From positions 186,001-250,000 of the forward strand of contig OZ025807.1 of NCBI GenBank assembly GCA_964019425.1: DNA of 64,000 bases, in the 5' to 3' direction. Made by a program: the position numbers and the translations under genes. Positions 53,501 through 62,822 of the stretch are shown here, piece after piece (the stretch's first letter is position 1; each line of letters starts with the position of its first letter). Source of the DNA: Flectonema sp. DT1601 (lineage: Eukaryota; Euglenozoa; Diplonemea; Diplonemida; Diplonemidae). The notes below the pieces were generated by a model. That model made no database searches. It saw only the letters and a program-made list of their open reading frames with translations, and was not told the origin of the DNA.

Positions 53501-53858
53501 ACATAAACTTTCTGTTTGGATCTTCCAAAAGTCTGGTGAGGACGGTGTCGATGACGTAGTAGACTTCCTCGAAGAAGTACTGATCGACGGTTACCTGCCA
53601 ACCAGTGTCATCGTGAGTGTGTGGTACCAAGTGGACGTTAATCTTACCCTTAACAGGACCGGCTGTTGTGTTGTAAATCCAGTCCTTTGGTGGAATGTAT
53701 GGAGGTGTTCCTCTCTGTTTTGGTGGGACATCTGTCCAAAGTGGGATTGTTGGCTTTCTGTCATGACCTCCAAGGGCTGAAACCCAATTGTCACCATTGA
53801 TGTGCTTCCTGTCAACAGCACCAACGGATGACAGCAGCAACGCTGCTGCTACCTGCAT
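50544..53858 (-). CDS. Secreted/lysosomal alpha-mannosidase, glycoside hydrolase family 38, 1104 aa
   Basis: ATG 53858 gives a signal peptide (MQVAAALLLSSVGAVD) and lies 15 nt after acceptor TTCCCTCACAG. The family core is clear: VHLVPHTHDDTGW (H80, D83, D84 region, zinc site), WSIDPFGHSN with nucleophile D198, FWGRMDYQDF, and the HHDGMSGTERQ middle motif that completes the zinc site. Length and layout fit acidic lysosomal alpha-mannosidase, which trims mannose from N-glycans. Many NxS/T sites suggest it is itself glycosylated. All catalytic residues look intact. Confidence 0.95.
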   Translation of the reverse strand: MQVAAALLLSSVGAVDRKHINGDNWVSALGGHDRKPTIPLWTDVPPKQRGTPPYIPPKDWIYNTTAGPVKGKINVHLVPHTHDDTGWQVTVDQYFFEEVYYVIDTVLTRLLEDPNRKFMYVEVGFFARWWDQQPEKKKAMARSVVKNGQLEFVNGGWCMHDEASPFYVEMIDQTTRGHQFLKKNFGIDAMPKGTWSIDPFGHSNTNAWLLGAEAGMNYEFWGRMDYQDFAMRKNQSRLEWIWEGSQSLGNSAQVFAGELFGQGNGGYGTWLSYDGSGTQVQDDPSRHDYNIDKVVDQFVQHAQEQAKAFRTEHQIWACGSDFNYQNALHWYRNLDKIIHYINKNGTVNAFYSTPTKYVEEKQKANLTWEIRQDDIFPLADASHHYWSGYFTSRPSLKRQVHVASNFLNAARQMEVIGKVNTSKIHNPTVRPAPPVGPSWTDSLEGTVGIATHHDGMSGTERQDVSNDYEMRISESHGEVEEGVALSFNKLMGLNANFEHCNCNSMGGNNCLNISMCATTTDSSTFSVAAWNPLGRWSSQWVSVPVTGNSWKVSNINGTEVPCQVSEIDERTHSIPLLYLNSFNMTAAEIAKRQSEMANKATHILSFRAFLPPMGYTAYTATTTRKSNVVERKAAVGNFSISNDLYNVEFDTSLGLATKITNKESGLSTPLSVTIGWYNSSIGGCTHDAGVAKDQQCDEQKSGAYIFRSNTSTVYYPGETQIPTLRVVNGTSVTEVYQQFSEWATVVYRLWKDRSFVEVEWTVGPIPVDTPWFPPVDSGKANNWGKEVIVKYSTGIESQGTFYTDSNGREMVKRQFNKRGPSYPPLVVNEPVAGNYYPVNAMISVNDELSELAVLTDASQGGASLQDGAVELMVHRRLQMDDSRGVQEPLNETMCGCNDINALPGKMGEHGHEGDGGCTCAGLTMRGKHLLIFGATEKVHVLRRQEMEELSFPATLAFAKDAIKPAMQAKSYLSQPLPPQIKLLTLTSNYADINDGKLLLRVSHLYSVGESTTMSVPVEVNFAAVFAQNGLKISTMEETQLTAFQSQTKTDEQKFKWKTYDPTGGKVLEQLSEFKSYEQRFPFNSKAFTVTVRPMEVRTYLVTFQ

Positions 53859-54653
53859 TTTTAATAACTTTGACTGTGAGGGAATTATAAAACGAATATC
53901 AAAAGTAACACTAAAAGGATACTAACAAAACATGTATTCGCTCCTTGTCCTTCGGTGATATGAATCTGCCTGAGAAAAGCAAAAAAAAAAAAAAATATCA
54001 AATGGTATTGTAGTTATATAAATGAAAGTATATAAACAAATTATTATTTTTAAAAAAAAAGAATCTCTTTTTTTTTTTTTTTTTTTTTTTTTGGACAGAA
54101 AAACTGCCGATTCGAACATGAAATCGCTAAGCCAGTGACTAGAATAGTAAAAGGTGATGAGCGCGGAACCTGCAAGCTTCGCTATGTTACAATTTAAAGA
54201 ACGGGAAAAAAAAGTACAAATTTTAGTTAAGCAAATCACTATACGGTTCCTCAACGCAACTTTTTACAACATTTTTTTTTAGCCAAAGCGATGACAGTAG
54301 GGGGAGATAAGGTCTGTGAAATATTAGAAAGAAAAAAAAAGAAGAAAAAAATGAAAAGAAAACAAAAAATAAACATTTAAAACAAGCTTTAAAAAAAATT
54401 GATTAAAAGCACACAAAATACAACCAGCATAAGATCCCTAAGGTAAAATTGTTGGTTCTTTGGGGGGTTAATTTGCGTATGAAAAAAAAAAAAGAAGCAA
54501 TTAAAAAAAAATTTAAAAAAAAAAAAAACAGAAACCACATGTGAATGTAGTTATCGCAAATAACGAAACCGACTAAGAGAATAATACTTACATAACATTT
54601 ATAGTAAAAACATCTGCGGCTGTCATGTATCTGTAGACAGCAGGATTCGGTCA
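53859..54653. other. AT-rich spacer, no gene seen
   Basis: Contains T run 54069-54092 and other homopolymers. Open frames here are short and low complexity. Confidence 0.5.
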
Positions 54654-55181
54654 CTATATTCCTTTAAAAGGAGGAGGCATTCTGATGAACCCAATGTCCA
54701 TTCCAGAGTGCTGAAGTGGAGCTGCTGTTGCTGGATCGTTATACGACATGCAACTGCGAGGTGTTTGAGAGCGCAGTCCAGGAGCAGATGATTGCTTGCT
54801 ACTACCGATAAGAGTCGCTATTCCTGGAGGGTAAGTTGGATCCATCCCATCTTGTTTTGGTGAAGGAGAAAGACATGGCCTATCAGCCATCGGTAGTCCA
54901 CCTTTTAAACTTCCCATAAAAGGCGCTGAAGTAACAGAGCTCTGCGAAGCCATTCTTCGAAAACGATTTTCATTTCGCGACAATATCGGTTTTGCCTTTT
55001 GATCCCGACGATCACTTCTCGGTGTTAAAGAGTCGACCATACATGGTCGAGGCGACGACGAACTAAAACACGCTGAAGCCCCTTGCTTGTTACTCAATTG
55101 TCTATTGGCATGTTTCTTAAAAGTCGTCCTCTCGGCTTTAATGTGAAACTGTGAACTAGTTAACTCACATTGCTGAACCAT
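54654..55181 (-). CDS. Hypothetical Ser/Pro-rich basic protein, 175 aa
   Basis: ATG 55181 lies 21 nt after acceptor ATACAACAG, the same arrangement as surrounding genes, and base composition here is coding-like compared with the flanks. The product is disordered and basic, with three related tetrads PRPCM, PRSCM and DRPCL, several SP/TP sites and Gly/Pro-rich end. No domain recognised. Could be a phosphoprotein or nucleic-acid binding factor; function unknown. Confidence 0.6.
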   Translation of the reverse strand: MVQQCELTSSQFHIKAERTTFKKHANRQLSNKQGASACFSSSSPRPCMVDSLTPRSDRRDQKAKPILSRNENRFRRMASQSSVTSAPFMGSLKGGLPMADRPCLSPSPKQDGMDPTYPPGIATLIGSSKQSSAPGLRSQTPRSCMSYNDPATAAPLQHSGMDIGFIRMPPPFKGI

Positions 55182-55337
55182 GATGATGTTTTCTTTTTTA
55201 ACCTGTTGTATAAAAATATTTTGAGGTGTTCAGCTGTAGTATTCTCCAACACAAGTAATCACATTGACGGTACACCTGAAGGTCAATAAAAATAATTAGT
55301 TAGAGTAAGAAATTCAACGAAATATTAGGAAGTAGGG

Positions 55338-55372
<35 letters not shown>

Positions 55373-56968
55373 CCAATAAAAAATAGTTTTCCTTATCTGA
55401 GGCTGAAATTGCTGATTTTTTTTTCAATAATAATAATAAAATTAAAAATAAAAAAATATATAAAAAAAAAAAACCATTTCTGGCATCTTCAAAACATTTT
55501 TTGTTTTTGTTTTTTTTTTCCCACCCCTCATTTTTTTTTTTTTTTTTTTACCAAATCAAAGTATCAATGCACCTAAACTAAATCTAAAAAGTTTTTATGC
55601 GCATCAGATAAAAAAAAAAAAAAAAATAGAAATTCAGAAACAAAGGTCACACAGAAACGTTTAAAATCCAAGGCTTATTACGCCATAACAATGCAACTGA
55701 CGCTTAGAAAGGGGTGAGAGTGCAGAAACTCACAAGACAAGATTATAATTCCTCCATTCTACTCGAGTATGTTGTATTGGATGTGTGTACAGGTTTGCGG
55801 GGGGGAAAAAAGCCGAAATTTTCAAAAAAACAACACAACAAGAATGATTGACGTTGGTTGTATGAAAAAACAAAAAGAAACCAGGAAATTAACCAACAAT
55901 GATTATTCAAATGAGAAGGGGGAAAAAAAAATAACCAATTAGCACCTCTGACAGCTCAACAATTATATGGCATAACAACAACAACGACAAGTGAACTATA
56001 CGATTGAACTGTGGTGATGCTTAACTTATCCAGTTACTATTAGGTTTTCAAATAATACGAAAAATAAACAACAAAACTGGGAAATTTGGGTGCAAAGGTG
56101 AAACGAATAAGAAAAAAAAAGAAAGAAAAAAAAAAAAAAACCACCCCCATCTCTTCAAGGAAAATACTGTCGTAGAGGTAAGACCTTTGATCCAGCGTAT
56201 GTATTCCCTCTCTCAGTAGATATGTGATGGTTGTGTGTGTTGTGTGTGCGCAGGTAACAAAGATTTCTATTGAAAAATAAATTGAACGAAGGGGGGAAAA
56301 AAAAAAAAAGGTCTGAAGAAAATGACCATTTATATTGTAACACGCTTGATAAATACATAATAAACACATTTTTTTTTTATGTTTTGTTTTTTTGATAAGT
56401 TTTTTTTTTTTTTTTTTTTTTTTTTTTCCTTTTCTGCAATGATCCCAACAACGTTATAAAGGATTGTAAGAATAACAAAAAAAATCAGACTGGTCTTTTT
56501 CAACACCAATTCAAGAATTGGAGAACCAACACTTTTTTTTTTTTTTTCCCCATAAAACTACCCACACAAAAAAGCAATTCCGACACAACATTTTTCGCTG
56601 CACCCTATCCCTTTGTGTTCTGTTGTTACTTTTAAATTTTTTTTTTTTTAAATCTTCAAACACGTAGCATTGTGAGTATATAAAATAAATTTAAAAAAAC
56701 CAAACCATTTTCCATCCTCAGACTGTAAATCCTCCTTTGGCGCGGACAGATTTGGGAGGACAACTTCATTGTGTCTGACAATCGAAAAAAATAAAGAAAG
56801 GGGAGATGAGAAGCGAATATAAATTGTTATCAGAGTTGTAAAACAAACCAGTTATTTTCTTGAACTAGAGAGAGAGATAAATAAAAGGAAATCATAGAAA
56901 TAGAATAAGAAGACTGTAAACTTGTCCTCTCCGTTGTAGAAACGCTTCCCTAAGTGATAGAAACACTT
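55182..56968. other. 1.8-kb AT-rich spacer, no gene seen
   Basis: Dominated by homopolymers (about 34 T at 55339-55372, T runs near 55530 and 56399-56427, A runs near 55610 and 56128). Nothing else supportable. Confidence 0.5.
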
Positions 56969-59026
56969 CTATGAGAACAGCAATAGATCACCAACCTTGT
57001 TGGTAGTAGTTGTAGCAGCGGTAGTAGCTGTTGAAGTTGCAGGAGGTTCGTTATTCTGATAAGGAGTTGGGTCTGTATGCCTATGCTGTCTAGGATCCCT
57101 AGGAGGAGGGGAGACTGATATTAAATCATCAGCTCTAACAGTTGGGAACAAATCATTTTCTACAACTGGAGCTACAGCAGACACGCTACTGACAGCAGGT
57201 GGTGGTTGAGATGTCACAGAAGAGAGAGAAGAGCTTAACGAAGATTTCGCTGCTTTTAATGACGATTTCGGTGAAGTCTTACAGAGAGCAAGCAGTTCAG
57301 GGTTGCTCTTCTTGAGTTTCTTTACCAAAACACCAAACAACGAATTAGCATTTTGAAAACCACTCAAAACATGCTGCCAATGCGGACCACTCATAGAGAC
57401 GGATGACAGTAGATTATGACAGGTACTCAAGTCAACAACAAGCGAGTATAATGCGTTGTTTAAGAGAAATGCTTTACCTTCATGTGGGGGGCACACTCGA
57501 CTTGCAAGTTCCACACCCTGAATAAAGACAGCAGCAGCTGTTGTTATTTCCTCGTCTGTCTTACCCGACAATGAACCATTAGCTAACACACAGTATAGAC
57601 GCTTATCCAAAAATTTACAATAATGTACTACTACACTTGGAAGAACCGGCAGCTTTGAATGCGTTGCACCAGCCCAGCGTAATTCCAAGTCCTTAAAGAA
57701 AGATCTCTGCTGTGCGTAGATCGCCTTCATGCAATTTAATTGACAGTCTTGAAGTACCTTGTGAATTAAACAAAGACAACGATATGCTACAACGGAATCA
57801 TATTTAACAGGTCGGAGTTTTATATAGTGGAAAAAAGCTCCTATATTATCACATTGCTTAGCCCATTCAACAAGTTTTGTTAGGTAGAGTGTTGGGATTG
57901 CATCGTATGTTGAATCTGTACATCTGATCATCCAATAATGTGGAGTGTTGGAGTGGAGGTGTTTGAGAGTGCTGCTTGATAAGCCGATGCTCTTTTCTCC
58001 GAAGTCTTTAACTCTGGCAAACCATGTTCTTGAGACAGGTTTTGAGTTGTCTTTAAAAGAGAATATTTTATGTGTTCTAACGGGTCCGTCAATACTACTC
58101 AAATCAAGCATCGGTCCCGGCTGTGTCCCCCCTGTACTGTCGAACTGAACCTGTAAAGGTGATGTAGACTCTGGTGGAACAATGTCTGGCTTCTCACACC
58201 ACGAAGCTAACTTCTGCTCCTCCCAATCAGCTACTTTCTCTGGCATGTTATCAATTTTTAATTTAGCTGCCAGATCCCAAATATTCAATCGATTGTAAGG
58301 TTCTTTAGCTAAACATTTATTTAGAATGTCTGAATCTGAACTTTGAGTACCCTTCGGAACATATAAAGGAGAATGTATAATTTCATCAGAAGTACTAAAC
58401 GGATATTGCATCCCACATATTAAGTAGTAGTATAACATTCCAATTGCCCAAACGTCTTGTTGGTTGTTAACTATTAAGTGGCGATTGAATTCAAGGAGTT
58501 CAGGAGGAGCAGACATCAGAGGTGTTGTACATCTGGTTTTAATCATTTCTTCATGATCAGAGTTGTATGATCTCCAAGCGACATTACGACAGTATCCGAG
58601 ACCTGTTAATTTCCAAGTCATGTCTGGAGTTCGTACTAGTGAATCAAATCCAATCATCGAGTGAGTTATCGGTGTAGACATTGAGTGTAGTAGTCCAACT
58701 CCTCTACAAATACCTTTCATAATATTTATTACTTCACTTCGTTCTGGTGTTGCTGATACTGATTTCATTCTGTTTAGGTAGTCTGTTCCAGTTTCTTCAT
58801 AGTATTCAAACAATACGAGTGGTTCTTCCATCTCATAAGCCTCCAATATTATCTTTGATTGCAACATCATTAAGATATCAATTTCTGCTGGAAGACAATT
58901 CCGAACTACTCCTTTTGTTGATCCGTCTTCCCTACCTGAAGGGATCTCAACTTTCCATCCGCAGTCACCCAGTTGAGTGTCAGACACTACTGGATAGCTA
59001 ACATTATTAAGGGATATTGACTCCAT
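56969..59026 (-). CDS. NAK-family pseudokinase fused to an ANTH/ENTH-like domain, 685 aa
   Basis: ATG 59026 is 5 nt after acceptor TTCTTCTAACAG. Residues ~10-265 align with the NAK (AAK1/GAK) fold, including the APPELLEF and QQDVWAIGMLYYYLICGMQYPF blocks. The catalytic loop reads ITHSMIGFDSL (HRD Asp is Met124, Asn is Ser129) and DFG reads GLG (142-144); no VAIK Lys is evident. Residues ~330-560 resemble an ANTH domain (KLVEWAKQCDNIG, VAYRCLCLIHKVLQDC, YCKFLDKRLYCV). The C-tail is disordered with NDLF, DDLI and GDLLLFS, like short adaptor or clathrin-binding motifs. Likely a membrane-binding scaffold in clathrin-mediated traffic rather than an active kinase. Confidence 0.78.
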   Translation of the reverse strand: MESISLNNVSYPVVSDTQLGDCGWKVEIPSGREDGSTKGVVRNCLPAEIDILMMLQSKIILEAYEMEEPLVLFEYYEETGTDYLNRMKSVSATPERSEVINIMKGICRGVGLLHSMSTPITHSMIGFDSLVRTPDMTWKLTGLGYCRNVAWRSYNSDHEEMIKTRCTTPLMSAPPELLEFNRHLIVNNQQDVWAIGMLYYYLICGMQYPFSTSDEIIHSPLYVPKGTQSSDSDILNKCLAKEPYNRLNIWDLAAKLKIDNMPEKVADWEEQKLASWCEKPDIVPPESTSPLQVQFDSTGGTQPGPMLDLSSIDGPVRTHKIFSFKDNSKPVSRTWFARVKDFGEKSIGLSSSTLKHLHSNTPHYWMIRCTDSTYDAIPTLYLTKLVEWAKQCDNIGAFFHYIKLRPVKYDSVVAYRCLCLIHKVLQDCQLNCMKAIYAQQRSFFKDLELRWAGATHSKLPVLPSVVVHYCKFLDKRLYCVLANGSLSGKTDEEITTAAAVFIQGVELASRVCPPHEGKAFLLNNALYSLVVDLSTCHNLLSSVSMSGPHWQHVLSGFQNANSLFGVLVKKLKKSNPELLALCKTSPKSSLKAAKSSLSSSLSSVTSQPPPAVSSVSAVAPVVENDLFPTVRADDLISVSPPPRDPRQHRHTDPTPYQNNEPPATSTATTAATTTTNKVGDLLLFS

Positions 59027-59245
59027 TAGTTCTGTTAGAAGAATTATTATTATAATATCAAAAAAAAAAAAAAAAAATCAAAATCAAAAAAGAACTTTAT
59101 TTATTATTAATATAACTCAAGTCACAAATGGTTTAAGCAAAAAAAAGCCGTTGCGGCTAATCCATAAAAGCGTTACGATTTTTTTTTTTTTTTTTTTTTT
59201 TTTGATAGACGGAAAGATGAAGTTTCATTCATATAAAATACAATA

Positions 59246-60514
59246 CTAATATCTAATGCTAAGAGGCATTTGGATGCTCGGAGCAAGACCAATATAATAA
59301 TTATCGAGGTCAAAGACTGTGTAAATTGATCTGAGGATCGTATCACCGAAAATAAAGAGATCCTGCATAGAAGTATCTTCAGCAATAGCCATATCATTTC
59401 CAAGCATGTAAACCGAAGGAGGTATAGAGTAAAGGATTCCATTAATGCCAACTTGAAGAACACCGTTGTTTGCAAGAGACCTAAGTAAATTATTAATATG
59501 TTTTGATGGACCGAGAAGAAGAGAGGTTCCGCTGTCGATCACAGCTCTGCATGGGTTGCAAGTCATCGTAACGGGATGTCCATCAACCCAAAAACCATCA
59601 AATTTTATAATGTAATAAAGGTATGCCCCTTTAAACCGTAATAACGGTACGTAGTCAATCGTTCCAATGTATAAGTCTGGATTGGTACCTCCAAATGTTA
59701 TCTGCGAAGGATGATGTGGAAAAAACGAAGAACTTGATAAGTACATAGAAAATATCTTATAATTCTGATTCATAGAGTCAACTAGTGACGGAACATTCCC
59801 AGCACTTAGACTTCCGAGACCGAGTCCTAAGATACCATCGGTATCGGGAACTTTTTCAAAGAATGAGTCTACGATAGTTGCTATTCCTATTGACATTCGA
59901 AAATTAAAACCACCAACAACAACTTCATCAGTTCCTAAGACACCACTGCATGAACCAGTTCCGTATGACAGATTGAACTGTTTGTCTGATGACCTCCACG
60001 TTGATGATACTTTTTTATAAAATTTCTGCATATTTGAACAACCCACAGAGCTACAACTGGATCCAGAAACCCAAGTGTTTGACGATCCCGTGTCTGCAAT
60101 TAATTTAAACGTAGTTGGTGGTGTTCCAATATCGATTTCGATTAGATATTCGACGTTTCTTAAATTTGACATCGACTCAGATCCAACTTCATCAGTTTTG
60201 GGACTGAACCACTTTTCTAAGTATCCCTCCCACGTCCACAGTTTAGGATTATTTATTAGTAGTTTGCTTCTAGTTTGTAAGTTTTTTATCAAAGCTGATT
60301 TTCTCTTTTCGTGTCCCGGAGATTTCCGTAACACAACAGTATGTTTATCAGTCAATTGAACGTGTTTTACTGCAGATGTTCCAACGAGTGCAGTTCCTAA
60401 AAGCATCATCATCATTGTTCCCAGTACCAGAATAGGTCTTATTCCAACTCGTTTTCGACGTGACTCAATCGAAGTAGTCGAGTTCTCAATTGTTCCATAT
60501 TCAGTGTATGGCAT
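59246..60514 (-). CDS. Membrane-anchored pepsin-like aspartic protease (family A1), 422 aa
   Basis: Start chosen at MPYTEYGTIE (60514), 9 nt after acceptor TTCTTCTACCAG; the longer frame upstream crosses a poly(A) tract and is probably UTR. A TM anchor (about residues 25-46) gives type II topology. Catalytic motifs DTGSS (D141) and DSGTS (D327) and the flap Tyr (SYGTGS, Y184) are intact, with WVSG and FGDTILRS closing the fold. Residues ~50-115 look like a propeptide. Expected to act in the lumen of an acidic compartment or at the cell surface. Confidence 0.92.
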   Translation of the reverse strand: MPYTEYGTIENSTTSIESRRKRVGIRPILVLGTMMMMLLGTALVGTSAVKHVQLTDKHTVVLRKSPGHEKRKSALIKNLQTRSKLLINNPKLWTWEGYLEKWFSPKTDEVGSESMSNLRNVEYLIEIDIGTPPTTFKLIADTGSSNTWVSGSSCSSVGCSNMQKFYKKVSSTWRSSDKQFNLSYGTGSCSGVLGTDEVVVGGFNFRMSIGIATIVDSFFEKVPDTDGILGLGLGSLSAGNVPSLVDSMNQNYKIFSMYLSSSSFFPHHPSQITFGGTNPDLYIGTIDYVPLLRFKGAYLYYIIKFDGFWVDGHPVTMTCNPCRAVIDSGTSLLLGPSKHINNLLRSLANNGVLQVGINGILYSIPPSVYMLGNDMAIAEDTSMQDLFIFGDTILRSIYTVFDLDNYYIGLAPSIQMPLSIRY

Positions 60515-60674
60515 TATCTTAGTCTGGTAGAAGAAAGTGTCGATTATTGGGTTTTTTTTTTTAATCATCAAAAAAAGAGGGAAAAAAATATTTAAAAAAA
60601 AAAAAAAAAAAATGAAAACCCAATAATTATTCTAATACAAAAACCTGAAGTCAGATTGAGAAAACATTTATAAT

Positions 60675-61808
60675 TCACATGTATATCTGCGACAGAGATC
60701 TCAATTTGTTGTGTGGAGATGGAATTTCTGACTCAAACTGAAACAGATAGTACTTTCTGTAAGTTGGAAAACAAATTGTTAGACAGATTACTATTGAAAC
60801 AGCCACAGCGATACACGTCATTGAAATACTAAAAATAGCATAATTCGCGAATGAGGATATCAGTGGAGATCTAAGCGAGACTCCTTCCAAAGACAGAGTT
60901 CCGTTCGTGATGTTTTCAAATGTTAATATTGGATCGAAAACAGATCTGATTCTGATTTTCGTAAGACTAAAATCACCAATCCATTCCGAAGTTGGTAACT
61001 TAAATGGAAGCGTCACTCCGCTACGAGACATTCCCCTGACACCAATCAGAGACGTGTTCATGTTGTTTATAATATCTGAGCTATTGACTATGGTGTATGT
61101 TCCCGGATCCCATCTTGACTCAGAATTCTCAAGGCAACCAACACCGTTTCTGTATTTTCCAGAAAATTTCCAATTTCCGTCAGATGTTTCACTCACTGTT
61201 ATGCAGATTCTCTCCAATACATAAATCTGAATACAGTCATTTCCGACTAGGGATTCACCCATCTGAGTGTTGCAAGATGTTTTTTCTTGCCAACGCCACT
61301 TAAATAAAGGAATTCTGAGTGATTGAGATCTGAGACTCGAGTTCTTAAGGCTACGTAAAAACAGTGTAACTGCTGCATTTGGATCATAATGTTGATCAGA
61401 AAGTAAACGGGTTTCTTCGGTGGGTGGGTCATTTGCCTTGCCAGTTTCATAATAAAAAGCTGTGTATTTACTTAGTTGATATGTGGGTGGGACTCCTTCC
61501 TCATCACCGTTTACAATTTTCGACAGATAGACACATCTATCGCCTTCAATACACATTTCAAATTCATTTTCTCGAAATGATTTACTATTCCGTCCCCATT
61601 CTGCCACAGCATTGTTGTACGCAGCTTCCTCAAAACTTGTAGAAGACGAAAGACCAATCTGCCAAATTGCTCCTAATAGCAGTCCCAACAGGAACAATGA
61701 AGTTGTAAGCAGCCCAACTGGAAGGCACAAAATAGGCATCGAGTTGTCTTTATCTAGGAAAATATCATCATCATTTTCTTTTTTTAAAAAAATGTAGTTT
61801 ACTGGCAT
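60675..61808 (-). CDS. Two-TM protein with a large N-glycosylated loop, family unknown, 377 aa
   Basis: ATG 61808, acceptor AGTAACAG 21 nt upstream. TM helices near residues 26-52 and 318-345 frame a loop of about 265 residues with several Cys and NxS/T sites (NSSD, NMNTS, NITNGT). The topology matches CDC50, P2X or tectonic-like proteins, but the signature residues of those families are not seen. The C-tail of about 30 residues is cytosolic. Called as a gene because of its length, upstream acceptor and clean two-TM layout. Confidence 0.7.
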   Translation of the reverse strand: MPVNYIFLKKENDDDIFLDKDNSMPILCLPVGLLTTSLFLLGLLLGAIWQIGLSSSTSFEEAAYNNAVAEWGRNSKSFRENEFEMCIEGDRCVYLSKIVNGDEEGVPPTYQLSKYTAFYYETGKANDPPTEETRLLSDQHYDPNAAVTLFLRSLKNSSLRSQSLRIPLFKWRWQEKTSCNTQMGESLVGNDCIQIYVLERICITVSETSDGNWKFSGKYRNGVGCLENSESRWDPGTYTIVNSSDIINNMNTSLIGVRGMSRSGVTLPFKLPTSEWIGDFSLTKIRIRSVFDPILTFENITNGTLSLEGVSLRSPLISSFANYAIFSISMTCIAVAVSIVICLTICFPTYRKYYLFQFESEIPSPHNKLRSLSQIYM

Positions 61809-62006
61809 AAAAAAAAATAATAAAATAAACTGTTACTACTGTCGGGTGTTTCATCCATTCGGAATCGACGTTCGTTAGCTGATGGCAAAGATTCCTACAT
61901 GGGTGAAGCAAGTCAGATATTGAGGAAACCCTTAGGCATACATGCATAACAAAGTTTACATTGAGAAACCAACTGATCACTGGCACAAATATCGATAAGA
62001 GATTGT

Positions 62007-62085
62007 TTTATTTTGTACCAACAAATCCATTGTTCAGTAGAATGAGAATTCGTAACTATGAAGTCCTCCTATCAACAAAACAAAA
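62007..62085 (-). repeat. Dispersed repeat R1, copy D
   Basis: On the minus strand it reads GGAGGACTTC, CGAATTCTCATTCT, then ACTGAACAATGGATTTG, TTGGTAC and an A-rich tail, matching the 3' half of copies A-C. It sits in the 291-nt spacer between the DOPA-dioxygenase and two-TM genes. Confidence 0.4.
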
Positions 62086-62099
62086 AGTTTTTTTTTTTT

Positions 62100-62822
62100 T
62101 TAATCCCTATCCTGTGCTTTGTAACTGACAAGTTTACCACTGGATGTACGAGGCCATTCCTCACCCATGGATTTTACGAAATCAGGATTGGTTTGTCGAG
62201 GTATCGAAGGTCCAACGTATTTGTTAGTCTCCGAGAAGAATGCTAAGTCAAGAGGATCTGGTTCACCTATCCAGAACATTCTTCCACTGTGATCAGAGTA
62301 TTCATCATTAGTGTCAGGATGGAAACAGAACGCGTGTTCTTTTATTGGAAGGAGTTCAGATATAATAAGTCCGAGATGAAGAGGCTGCTCAACCCATAAC
62401 TCCCACGACCATAAATCGTGAGGTCCATTCTTTTCATGCCAAACGTGTGTGTGTATGACGTATGGATTTGCTTCTAATTTTTTCAGAATTCGAACAGCAT
62501 CGTCTTCTGTTTCTTTATTAAAATGACAATGGACGTGAAAGACTTCGACGAATTGCTCCGGCTCTTTGGTTGAGTCATTTCCGTTTAGTTCTGACAGTGG
62601 AACAGCTGAGCTTTTTAGAACTACACACCTTTCTTGACCAGCAACATTGATAGTCGCTGCTATCTCTTTTGGTCGAGTTACAGCAACCCACCATAGTAAT
62701 TGCCCCAACCCTTCCTTTGTAGGCTTTAATTCAGCTATTTTCTGATTAACTCTCTCAGCATAGCTGCCATGGTCCGGGCTCAGCTTTACTGAGAATTCTA
62801 CAGGTTCTGTAACAAGTGTCAT
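62100..62822 (-). CDS. DOPA 4,5-dioxygenase-like protein, 240 aa
   Basis: ATG 62822. The C-terminal ~115 residues show the small extradiol-cleaving dioxygenase family that opens the DOPA ring in fungi and bacteria: VFHVHCHF (H96/H98/H100), VIHTHVW, KNGPH (133-135) and FHPDTNDEYSDHSGRMFWIGEP. The metal-binding His residues are present. The N-terminal ~85 residues (LLWWVAVTRPKEIAA) are extra and unassigned. The true substrate may be another catechol. The acceptor upstream of the ATG is poorly defined. Confidence 0.82.
   Translation of the reverse strand: MTLVTEPVEFSVKLSPDHGSYAERVNQKIAELKPTKEGLGQLLWWVAVTRPKEIAATINVAGQERCVVLKSSAVPLSELNGNDSTKEPEQFVEVFHVHCHFNKETEDDAVRILKKLEANPYVIHTHVWHEKNGPHDLWSWELWVEQPLHLGLIISELLPIKEHAFCFHPDTNDEYSDHSGRMFWIGEPDPLDLAFFSETNKYVGPSIPRQTNPDFVKSMGEEWPRTSSGKLVSYKAQDRD

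Noticed and set aside
60675-61808. Assignment of the two-TM protein to CDC50/LEM3
   Set aside because: Topology fits but the conserved Cys pairs and Asn-rich signatures of the family are not seen.
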